Assembly (NCBI GenBank): GCA_028695945.1
Contig: JAQVIB010000145.1
Coordinates: forward strand, 1-5,491
Reading direction: 5' to 3'
DNA length: 5,491 nt
DNA from: Lachnospiraceae bacterium
Lineage (GTDB): Bacteria; Bacillota; Clostridia; Lachnospirales; Anaerotignaceae
Below the pieces are notes generated by a model. The model made no database searches. It worked only from the letters and a program-made list of their open reading frames with translations, and had not been told where the DNA came from. Shown one piece after another: positions 1 through 5,388 of the stretch. Position 1 is the first letter of the stretch; each line of letters starts with the position of its first letter. The translations under genes and the position numbers were made by a program.

Positions 1-59
1 TTCTCTAAGGTAATGGCAATACTTATTAACACACGTACACCTTTATCCATATATTCGCT
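1..59 (-). pseudogene. In-frame continuation of the GldG-like gene beyond its stop codon
   Basis: Reading on from the TAA at 62-60 in the same frame gives SEYMDKGVRVLISIAITLE with no further stop to the window edge. The EYMDKG-then-hydrophobic-strand pattern is what follows the DITDxE segment in GldG-like proteins (usually YxDxGG followed by a beta strand). The second Gly is Val here, which may indicate drift. The remainder of the gene lies outside the window. Confidence 0.6.
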
Positions 60-773
60 TTAAAGTTTAATTTCGCTGTCCGTTATATCTGTAGTTGGGG
101 CATTTATAAGCAAAATACTGCAATCTTTGGGTATTGCACCTCCTTTAACCAAATTTAAGTCTTTAAGTGAATATCCGCCGTACTGCATTTCAGTTATAAG
201 GTCATCGTAAACCTTTGCCTCGCTATGACCTGTAAGGGCGTAAATTACATTGCTTTCACCGCTTGTAAGGCCTCTTATTGCCCCTGTAAGAACACTTTCC
301 AGCTTAATGCCTTGCATGTAGCTTTCGCCTGCTTCATTTACATAAACATCTGCAAGGTCACTTTCTGATATAATTTTGTACCCATTTGCAGTTGAAACCA
401 CAACAGAACCAATTGTAATAGAATCACCATTTTTTATATACTTAGCCGCAAATTGTGGATTTTTATAAGGGTCTACATTTTCAACTATAATATGCTTAGA
501 GGTTGAGGCATACCTATCCAAAATTTCAGTTACAACGGGTAATTCCTGCCCATCTGCATAAACTGAATAAATATTAACATCTTCTGTAAGTCCTTGCAGA
601 AGGCTGATTGTATCTTCAGATATTGTATAAAGCTTGTTTTTTGTAAGGTCGAATTTTATATTAAGCTGGCTTGCCACCATGTTTAAAACAATTGCCACAA
701 TAACTACAACTGTAGTCATTACAGAGGCATATCCGCCATATTTCAATAATGATTTATTTTTTTCATTCTTCAT
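60..773 (-). CDS. GldG-like ABC exporter auxiliary protein, apparently truncated by an in-frame stop
   Basis: This is the third member of the exporter operon. The 237 residues give a short basic N-terminus, one membrane anchor (about 14-36), the family's DLTKNKLYTIS segment (42-52), and then an extracytoplasmic domain of the GldG/ABC-auxiliary type, ending PTTDITDSEIKL. GldG-like proteins of clostridia usually run well past 400 residues with a second membrane segment at the end, so half is missing. The frame halts at a TAA (62-60), and the codons after it still read as the next piece of the family (see the entry at 1-59). The ATG at 773 has an AGGAGG site (786-781) next to the permease stop, 15 nt separating the genes, so expression signals are intact. 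It may be a pseudogene, a sequencing error, or a functional short form. I favour a nonsense mutation. Confidence 0.8.
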   Translation of the reverse strand: MKNEKNKSLLKYGGYASVMTTVVVIVAIVLNMVASQLNIKFDLTKNKLYTISEDTISLLQGLTEDVNIYSVYADGQELPVVTEILDRYASTSKHIIVENVDPYKNPQFAAKYIKNGDSITIGSVVVSTANGYKIISESDLADVYVNEAGESYMQGIKLESVLTGAIRGLTSGESNVIYALTGHSEAKVYDDLITEMQYGGYSLKDLNLVKGGAIPKDCSILLINAPTTDITDSEIKL

Positions 774-788
774 TTGGCTACCTCCTCT

Positions 789-1652
789 TTAAGACCAACG
801 TTTCTTTTCAATAACACGCACTGTAAAATACAGAAACACTGCTATAAAAGAAACCAAATAAACTAATGCAGATAAATCCAAAATACCCATAGCAAAGTAA
901 TTGTAGCGTGTAAGCACCGCAAACATAGATGCAACCTTGCCTGCAAACCCATTAAATATAACTGGCTTAACAACATATGCTACTGCAATAACTACTGCTA
1001 AAATACCAAATACACCTGCAGAATAAGCTTTGCTTTTTGTGTTGTTATAAAAATATAAAGCAATTAACCCTGCCAAAATAACTGCAAACAAAAGTGAAAA
1101 TGCCTCCGAGCCTGATGCGGAAGAAATGATATTCTCCACCATCAGCAATAAAAATATTGCAACGAAAGTTCCAACTGCCGCAACAATTTGATTATCCGTA
1201 AGGGAAGAAATCCATAATCCTATGGCAATAAACGAACTGCCTAAAAGAAAAAATCCAAGGTATGAACCAATTATTTGTGCTGTTGCAATAGTTCCATACA
1301 CAGAAAGTATTACAGGAAAAATTGCTGTTATTAAAAGTGCAATCATAAACACCGTTACAGCCGCAAGGTATTTGCCCAGCACAATGCCTGATATACTTAC
1401 AGGTGCAGTAAGCAAAAGCTGGTCTGTTTTGTGGCGTGTTTCCTCTGTTAACAAACGCATTGTAAGCATTGGCCCTAAGATTAAAAACATCATAATAACC
1501 GAGCTGAATACATATTCAAATTCAGGGCTCATAGCCAAAATATTTGTCATAGAAAAATAAATTGCTGTAATCAACACAAAAAAGGCAATAAATACGTAGC
1601 CAGTCATGGAGTTGAAATACATTTTCATTTCCCTTTTGTAAATCGCCTTCAT
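789..1652 (-). CDS. ABC-2 type exporter permease (GldF-like)
   Basis: This is the membrane subunit of the exporter formed with the upstream ATPase. The 287-residue protein is strongly hydrophobic, with about seven or eight membrane segments (roughly 18-36, 46-66, 90-118, 127-150, 155-176, 185-203, 211-233, 258-281). The cytoplasmic motif LTMRLLTEETRHKTDQLLLT (63-82), followed by APVS, is the conserved coupling region of this permease group. The end, VIEKKRWS, is also typical. The ATG at 1652 follows an AAGGAGG site (1672-1666) located inside the end of the ATPase gene, and only 2 nt separate the two genes, so they are co-translated from one message. GldF-like names come from Bacteroidetes gliding proteins. 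In clostridia the family is widespread without gliding, so the name implies homology only. The substrate is unknown. Confidence 0.9.
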   Translation of the reverse strand: MKAIYKREMKMYFNSMTGYVFIAFFVLITAIYFSMTNILAMSPEFEYVFSSVIMMFLILGPMLTMRLLTEETRHKTDQLLLTAPVSISGIVLGKYLAAVTVFMIALLITAIFPVILSVYGTIATAQIIGSYLGFFLLGSSFIAIGLWISSLTDNQIVAAVGTFVAIFLLLMVENIISSASGSEAFSLLFAVILAGLIALYFYNNTKSKAYSAGVFGILAVVIAVAYVVKPVIFNGFAGKVASMFAVLTRYNYFAMGILDLSALVYLVSFIAVFLYFTVRVIEKKRWS

Positions 1653-1654
1653 AA

Positions 1655-2659
1655 TTATTCTTCTGCCTCCTTAGGTGCTTCTTCAGCATTTTCATCAGCT
1701 TCAGCTTCTAACTTTTCATCAGCCACAGGTTCATTTTCAGTAACCTGTAAAAATACATCCTCAAGTGACATTTTTTCACTCTTCATAAGCAGTAAAACAA
1801 AATTATTCTTAACTGCAACTTCAAAAGCAATTTCTCTTATGTCTGTACCCTCAGTTCCTTCAATAAGTATATCGCAAGTACCTTCTTCATCACTTATGTC
1901 AAGCTGTACAAAGGTAACCTCATCTTTTGCCTTAAATGCCTCAAGCACGGCTTTCTCGTCACCTTTAAACCTAACCCTATATCTGTTCTGGCTAAGCTTT
2001 GCAGAAAGTCCATCTGGCGTATCGCTGGCAACAATTTGCCCCTTATTTATAATCATAACACGGTTGCAAACCGCACTTATTTCCGATAAAATATGTGAAC
2101 TTAAAATAACTGTATGGGTCTTGCCTAATTCGTGAATTACATCTCTTATTTCTATTATCTGCTTAGGGTCTAATCCTACTGTCGGCTCGTCCAAAATAAG
2201 TACATCTGGATACCCTACCATAGCCTGTGCAAGCCCAACACGCTGTCTATAACCTTTTGAAAGATTTTTAATAAGCTTTCCCGCCACATGGGTAATTTTA
2301 ATTTTTTCCATAATATCTGCAAGCATAGCCTTAACTTCTGCCTTTTTAACGCCTTTAAGGTCAGCCACAAAGGTAAGATATTCCGTTACCGTCATATCAA
2401 TGTAAACTGGCGGAATTTCAGGCAGATAGCCTATTCTTTTTTTCGCCTCGCTAGGGTTTTTAAGAATATCATATCCTCCAATTTTCACTTCTCCGCTTGT
2501 GGCAGAAATGTAACCTGTAATAATATTCATTGTTGTAGACTTTCCTGCACCGTTAGGGCCTAGAAATCCCAGCACCTCTCCGTCCTCTACTTTAAAAGAA
2601 ATATTCTTCACCGCTTCATATTTCCCGTAATTTTTTACTAAATTATTAACCTCAATCAA
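1655..2659 (-). CDS. ABC-2 exporter ATP-binding protein (GldA/YxlF-like) with acidic C-terminal tail
   Basis: This is the ATPase of an ABC-2 type exporter, paired with the permease immediately downstream. I choose TTG 2659 as the start because CGGAGGG lies 8 nt upstream and the protein then begins MIEVNNLVKNYG, the normal start of the family (334 residues). An ATG at 2680 is in frame but has no good ribosome binding site. Numbering from TTG: Walker A GPNGAGKST (34-42), a Q-loop YLPE with Glu in place of Gln (78-81, common in this subfamily), signature LSKGY instead of LSGGQ (133-137), Walker B VLILDEP (153-159) and switch H189. The nucleotide-binding and accessory regions end at the usual SLEDVFLQVT. 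After that come about 27 extra residues very rich in Glu and Ala (13 acidic, 2 basic), which is atypical. The stop lies 2 nt before the permease start. The exported substrate is unknown. Confidence 0.93.
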   Translation of the reverse strand: MIEVNNLVKNYGKYEAVKNISFKVEDGEVLGFLGPNGAGKSTTMNIITGYISATSGEVKIGGYDILKNPSEAKKRIGYLPEIPPVYIDMTVTEYLTFVADLKGVKKAEVKAMLADIMEKIKITHVAGKLIKNLSKGYRQRVGLAQAMVGYPDVLILDEPTVGLDPKQIIEIRDVIHELGKTHTVILSSHILSEISAVCNRVMIINKGQIVASDTPDGLSAKLSQNRYRVRFKGDEKAVLEAFKAKDEVTFVQLDISDEEGTCDILIEGTEGTDIREIAFEVAVKNNFVLLLMKSEKMSLEDVFLQVTENEPVADEKLEAEADENAEEAPKEAEE

Positions 2660-2705
2660 TGCGTTTCCCTCCGAAATCATTTATTGATTTTTTTCCAATG
2701 CTTCT

Positions 2706-2711
2706 ATTATA
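2706..2711 (-). promoter_or_regulatory. Putative -10 box of the ABC exporter operon
   Basis: A perfect TATAAT on the minus strand (2711-2706) lies about 35 nt upstream of the ribosome binding site of the ATPase gene, in the gap after the terminator at 2811-2840. The -35 region at the expected spacing (TAGTAA) is poor. A second TATAAT at 2742-2737 also has a weak -35. One of them probably drives the operon. Confidence 0.45.
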
Positions 2712-2764
2712 CTGAATAATTACATATTTTACTACTATTATATGAATAAAATGTGAACTACTTC

Positions 2765-2805
2765 TTAATTAACCCCAAACAACGCTGAAAATACCCGTTA
2801 ATTGA
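2765..2805. repeat. Inverted repeat upstream of the ABC operon promoter
   Basis: TTAATTAAC (2765-2773) and GTTAATTGA (2797-2805) form a 9-bp inverted repeat with one G-T mismatch/wobble, around a 23-nt spacer. It lies just upstream of the putative ABC promoters and just past the preceding terminator. It could be an operator or chance in A/T-rich DNA. Confidence 0.25.
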
Positions 2806-2810
2806 GAACA

Positions 2811-2840
2811 AAAAAACCCCTTGCATAAGCAAGGGGTTTC
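2811..2840 (-). terminator. Rho-independent terminator of the folT-fchA transcript
   Basis: AAACCCCTTGC (2824-2814 with 2839-2829) forms a perfect 11-bp stem with a 4-nt loop. Read on the minus strand it runs straight into seven T residues and then GTTCTC. The plus-strand reading has no T-run, so direction is clear. It lies 178 nt after the fchA stop, with the palindromic element between. Confidence 0.88.
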
Positions 2841-2856
2841 AGCCTGATAACAAAGT

Positions 2857-3004
2857 CAAAACCTTGAGGGCTTTGCCCTCAAACACCCACAAGGGTTTCA
2901 CCCATTGACCCATCTAAAACCGCATGAATATGCGGTTTTAATAAAAGTTTTTGGTCTTGCTTTTTTCAAAAAGCAAGTGGGTTTGGGCAATGCCCAAGGT
3001 TTTG
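2857..3004. repeat. 148-bp palindromic element with imperfect terminal inverted repeats (MITE/REP-like)
   Basis: The left end (2857-2890) and right end (2977-3004) are imperfect inverted copies. Both start at their outer edge with CAAAACCTTG, contain a GGGC...GCCC mini-hairpin, and end inward with CCCAC. The left copy has extra bases inside (AG, TC and AC). Between them the interior is nearly all hairpins: GGG TTTCA CCC (2893-2903), a perfect 11-bp TAAAACCGCAT/ATGCGGTTTTA with a 4-nt loop (2915-2940), and CTTGCTTTTT/AAAAAGCAAG (2956-2977). The ends carry TTGAGGGC/GCCCTCAA (2864... to 2882 region) and TTGGGCA/TGCCCAA (2983-2997). There is no coding frame of note and no clear target-site duplication. 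The architecture suits a small non-autonomous mobile or dispersed palindromic repeat, or a structured RNA at the 3' end of the fchA transcript. Copy number cannot be judged from one window. Confidence 0.6.
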
Positions 3005-3017
3005 GTTTTTCTTTTTA

Positions 3018-3647
3018 TTAACCTAACACTTTTACTACTTTTTCAAATACTGCATCGCAAATTGATGCTCCATCTGCAACCATTTTGCTTGTTTTTCCAC
3101 TTACCTCTGCTACATATGCTTCATCCTTAATTAAGTTCATGTTAACAACCACGTTAAGATTTGCACTATATAAAGCCGCTTTAAGCATTTGAACTCCACA
3201 TCCAACATCGCTTATAATAATTTTTGTAGATAAATCAACAAGTTCTTCTTGAAGTTTAATAGCCTCATAAATGTACCCTACCATTTTAATAGGACCTTCT
3301 GCGGCAACTTTAAGTGCCGCTTGAAGAACCTTTTCTTTTTCGGCTTTTTCTTCATCTGTAGAAGTAGGAAGACCATAAGCCTTTGAAAGTGGCTCAAAAT
3401 TTTCAGCATCTTCATCAATAAGGGAAAGAAGTTTAATCCTTAAATCATTGCTTTTATCAATAATTTCTTGATGTTTTGCTTCCATACCCAAAAAAGCCTT
3501 TTTTCCAATAGAGTAGTTAGCAACCATTGTTGCTAATGCTGCACCAAGAGAACCAACAAGTGCCGCAACGCCACCACCACCTGGTACTGGCTCTTTAGAT
3601 GCTAATTTTTCTGCAAAAACGTGGCAATTTACTTGTGATAACTTCAT
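3018..3647 (-). CDS. fchA: Cyclodeaminase/cyclohydrolase family protein, probable methenyl-THF cyclohydrolase
   Basis: Members of this family act on one-carbon folates: methenyl-THF cyclohydrolase (FchA) or formimino-THF cyclodeaminase (the C-terminal half of FTCD). The 209-residue protein is all-helical in character and full length. It shows the family's PVPGGGGVAAL loop (20-30, usually PTPGGGS), the DEDAENF motif (78-84), and SDVG (146-149) followed by the hydrophobic ANLNVVVNMN segment (162-171). The ATG at 3647 has a GGCGGAG ribosome binding site 5 nt upstream. There is no glutamate formiminotransferase or histidine-degradation gene nearby. The neighbours are fhs, folD and folT, so methenyl-THF to 10-formyl-THF hydrolysis is the likelier reaction. 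The FolD here lacks the residues for that step, which strengthens this reading. The family is certain; the choice between the two activities is inferred from context. Confidence 0.88.
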   Translation of the reverse strand: MKLSQVNCHVFAEKLASKEPVPGGGGVAALVGSLGAALATMVANYSIGKKAFLGMEAKHQEIIDKSNDLRIKLLSLIDEDAENFEPLSKAYGLPTSTDEEKAEKEKVLQAALKVAAEGPIKMVGYIYEAIKLQEELVDLSTKIIISDVGCGVQMLKAALYSANLNVVVNMNLIKDEAYVAEVSGKTSKMVADGASICDAVFEKVVKVLG

Positions 3648-3671
3648 TAAAACTCCGCCTTTCCTAAAATA

Positions 3672-3703
3672 AAGACCCCTTTTAGCAGTGCCTCCGGGGT
3701 CTT
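3672..3703 (-). terminator. Terminator-like hairpin between folT and fchA
   Basis: On the minus strand AAGACCCC (3703-3696) pairs perfectly with GGGGTCTT (3679-3672) across a 16-nt loop and is followed by a U-rich TATTTTAGG. It lies 39 nt after the folT stop and 24 nt before the fchA start. It could end folT transcripts, attenuate fchA, or stabilise a processed end. The long loop makes it weaker than the other two terminators. I see no convincing promoter between it and fchA. Confidence 0.55.
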
Positions 3704-3742
3704 GTCCTATATCGCTATATGTTATACCTCTCTAGCCATAGG

Positions 3743-4276
3743 TTATGCCACCTTATCTCCCAATTTTAAAGCTATGATTGCTTTGCAAATTGCACGCATT
3801 GCAATCAGTTTAACAGGGAATAAAACTACGCATCTTATCACCCTTGCAATGGTAAAAAGTGATGAACCATACATTATGTTCAGCCAGATAGGTGTTAATA
3901 TCAAAATTACAATTATATTTTCAGTTAAAAGTGCCAGTGCCAAACGTTTAAGGGATGGCTCTTTTTTATAAAGGAATAATCCATAAATAACACCAGTAAT
4001 TATATTGTTCAATGTGAAGCCAATGAAAAATGCTCCTGTTGGTCTTAGAAAATAACCAATAATATCGGCTATTGCTCCAACCAGTCCGCCAACAATTGGG
4101 CCGTAAAGCATTCCAGCTACTACTATACCTAAAAATGCAAAAGAAACTTCCATAGTCTGTGTAAATACAAGTTTAAAAAAGTCCACAACAACGGTAAATG
4201 CCGTTGCCAATGCCGCCCCTGTAAGGGTTCTTGTTTTCTTAATTTCTAACGCTGCCTCTTTAAAATAATTATTCAT
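3743..4276 (-). CDS. folT: FolT, folate-specific S-component of an ECF transporter
   Basis: FolT is the membrane substrate-binding subunit of an energy-coupling-factor importer. It binds folate at the cell surface and works with a shared EcfA/EcfA'/EcfT module, not encoded here. The 177-residue hydrophobic protein has the usual size and about six membrane helices. A cytoplasmic N-terminus leads into helix 1 with an AxxxA motif (A22-A26, the S-component/EcfT contact). The family hallmark follows at about 54-105: AGMLYGPIVGGLVGAIAD, then a Y-F-x-R-P-T-G turn, IGFTLNNIITG and YGLFLYKK, matching the FolT pattern of clostridia and lactic acid bacteria. The ATG at 4276 is preceded by AGGAGG (4290-4285) at 8 nt. 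Its position between folD and fchA supports folate as the substrate. A structured leader with a terminator precedes it, and a terminator-like hairpin follows. Another ECF S-component is possible but less likely. Confidence 0.88.
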   Translation of the reverse strand: MNNYFKEAALEIKKTRTLTGAALATAFTVVVDFFKLVFTQTMEVSFAFLGIVVAGMLYGPIVGGLVGAIADIIGYFLRPTGAFFIGFTLNNIITGVIYGLFLYKKEPSLKRLALALLTENIIVILILTPIWLNIMYGSSLFTIARVIRCVVLFPVKLIAMRAICKAIIALKLGDKVA

Positions 4277-4298
4277 TTTTATTGCCTCCTAATTTTTG

Positions 4299-4490
4299 TT
4301 TAAATTGTTTTTCGCCAATTTAATCAAAAATGCGGATACCCCAAAGGACATCCGCAAATCGCAATATATCACTCTGGGTTTAAAGCACACACTAACCGCA
4401 ACCACTTCACTTTTGGGTGAAGTTCAAGTCACTCGGCAGCACATACAGTAAACCTAAAGACGAGGAAATACTTCCCCTCCTATATATTAA
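4299..4490 (-). promoter_or_regulatory. Structured 5' leader of folT: candidate riboswitch/attenuator of unknown class
   Basis: This stretch lies between the folD stop and the folT ribosome binding site and is dense in secondary structure when read on the minus strand. In order: a 7-bp hairpin (4479-4462, GAGGGGA/TTTCCTC, two G-U pairs); a long hairpin (4454-4377) closed by GGTTTA/TAAACC, then a G-U-rich 13-bp helix (4446-4434 with 4398-4385, one bulged T), an asymmetric internal loop (AGTGACTTGA facing GGTTG), and a 7-bp ACTTCAC/GTGAAGT stem capped by CCAAAA. AATATAT (4488-4482) can also pair with ATATATT (4369-4363), enclosing the whole. An intrinsic terminator follows (4356-4326), then an A/T hairpin (TTAAATTG/CAATTTAA, 4323-4300) just before the ribosome binding site. 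A weak promoter (GAGACA 4513-4508, TAATAT 4489-4484, 18-nt spacer) could start transcription here. It does not match the THF riboswitch consensus I know, and I see no strong antiterminator. Regulation of folT is inferred from position. Confidence 0.5.
4326..4356 (-). terminator. Rho-independent terminator upstream of folT
   Basis: On the minus strand TGCGGATGTCC (4356-4346) pairs with GGGTATCCGCA (4341-4331) around a TTTG loop. That gives 11 pairs, two of them G-U, followed directly by TTTTTGATT. It lies about 160 nt after the folD stop and 50 nt before the folT start, so it can end fhs-folD transcripts or act as the expression platform of the leader in front of folT. Confidence 0.75.
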
Positions 4491-4513
4491 GTTTTCGATT
4501 AAATATCTGTCTC

Positions 4514-5368
4514 TTAAATATTGTTTATAATTTTGCAAGCCTTAACAACATGCTTAGCAAGTACGCTTGTCGTAACAGAGCCTACGCCTGCTGGTACAGG
4601 TGTAATCATAGATGCTTTGTCAACACATTCGTCAAACTTAACATCACCGCAAAGGTTTCCCTCTGCATTCACATTAATACCTACATCAATAACAACTGCA
4701 CCTTGGTTAATAAAGTCACTCTTAACCATTTCGGCTTTACCAACAGCGGCAACCACCACCTCTGCATCACGACATACAGCTGGTAAATCTGTTGTACGGC
4801 TGTGGCAAACGGTAACTGTTGCATTTTTATCTAAAAGAAGCATTGCAAGGGGTTTGCCAACAACCATACTTCTTCCAACAACAGTAACTTTTTTCCCTTG
4901 AATTTCAATTCCATAGTGGTCAAGAATTTCCATACACGCCTGTGAAGTACATGGTGGGTAGCCTGTTTTATCACCTTCAAAAACCTTTGCTGCATTAATG
5001 GGGTTCATGCAGTCAATGTCTTTCACAGGTTCAACAACAAACTTAATTTCGTCCATGTTAAGGTGTTTTGGAAGTGGTCTAAAAAGCAAAATACCATGTA
5101 CTGTTGGGTCATCATTAACTGCCTTTAGCTCTTTAACAAAGTCCGCCTGTGGAATATCAAGCGGAAGTTCTAAAACCTCTGCAAGTATACCGCATTTGTC
5201 CATTCTTGTTAAAGCACCCCTTTCGTAAGCCAAGTCATCTTCCCTTGAACCTACTCTTACTATTTTAAGCTTTGGTGCAATACCCTTTGCCTTTAACGCC
5301 TCTACGTCTTTTACAATGCTTTGGGTAATTGCATCAGCCACTGGCTTACCTTTAATAACTTGTCCCAT
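4514..5368 (-). CDS. folD: FolD-family methylenetetrahydrofolate dehydrogenase, probably lacking cyclohydrolase activity
   Basis: FolD oxidises 5,10-methylene-THF to methenyl-THF with NADP and normally also hydrolyses methenyl-THF to 10-formyl-THF. I start at ATG 5368 (284 residues, normal for the family) because an AAGGTGA ribosome binding site sits 8 nt upstream. A GTG at 5380 would add four residues with a poorer site. Numbering from ATG: the N-terminal catalytic domain carries Y48 of the YxxxK motif, but the Lys position is A52 (YERGA). The Gln of the usual VQLPLP motif is F96 (LLFRPLP). The KDxD aspartate is kept (KDID, 117-120). The Rossmann domain has GRSMVVGKP (165-173), an SRT at 190-192 that fits NADP binding, and PAGVG (259-263) in place of PGGVG. 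Loss of the Lys and Gln suggests a dehydrogenase-only enzyme. The downstream fchA could supply the cyclohydrolase. Family assignment is certain; loss of activity is inferred. Confidence 0.95.
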   Translation of the reverse strand: MGQVIKGKPVADAITQSIVKDVEALKAKGIAPKLKIVRVGSREDDLAYERGALTRMDKCGILAEVLELPLDIPQADFVKELKAVNDDPTVHGILLFRPLPKHLNMDEIKFVVEPVKDIDCMNPINAAKVFEGDKTGYPPCTSQACMEILDHYGIEIQGKKVTVVGRSMVVGKPLAMLLLDKNATVTVCHSRTTDLPAVCRDAEVVVAAVGKAEMVKSDFINQGAVVIDVGINVNAEGNLCGDVKFDECVDKASMITPVPAGVGSVTTSVLAKHVVKACKIINNI

Positions 5369-5388
5369 CTTCAAATTCACCTTGCCTT

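Noticed and set aside
1..59. Programmed stop-codon read-through or selenocysteine-like recoding at the GldG-like stop
   Set aside because: The codon is TAA rather than TGA and no recoding structure is visible nearby; a nonsense mutation or sequencing error is simpler.
1222..1560. Plus-strand open frame of 112 codons opposite the permease gene
   Set aside because: It is antisense to a well-supported membrane protein, has no ribosome binding site of note and no recognisable motif; a shadow frame.
2857..3004. CRISPR array
   Set aside because: The repeats are inverted rather than direct, number only two, and have no regular spacers.
2841..3017. Small protein gene in the hairpin-rich intergenic stretch
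   Set aside because: All frames on both strands are short and broken by stops, and the sequence is explained by inverted repeats.
3702..3971. Plus-strand open frame opposite the 3' end of folT
   Set aside because: Antisense to a conserved transporter gene; its hydrophobic look follows from the opposite strand's codons.
4386..4446. ZTP (pfl-type) riboswitch, suggested by the TGAC-containing internal loop and the folate gene context
   Set aside because: The required GGGGAG on the 3' side of the junction and the downstream CCGCCTGGGC element are missing; only the topology and a TGAC are shared. A covariance search would settle it.
4430..4455. Plus-strand resemblance to the 5' end of eukaryotic U6 snRNA (CTCGGCAGCACATACAGTAAA)
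   Set aside because: The similarity covers only about 20 bases, is on the strand opposite to the genes, and the rest of U6 is absent; a chance match in a bacterial leader.
4277..4513. Classical THF riboswitch upstream of folT
   Set aside because: None of the conserved blocks I know for this class (GAGAGTAG, GCGTTAAG, GGGATGTC, CATTGCATCC) can be placed in order on the minus strand.
4521..4901. Plus-strand open frames opposite folD (including 4550-4786 and 4998-5228)
   Set aside because: They are low-complexity antisense frames of a conserved folD gene with no family resemblance or start signals.
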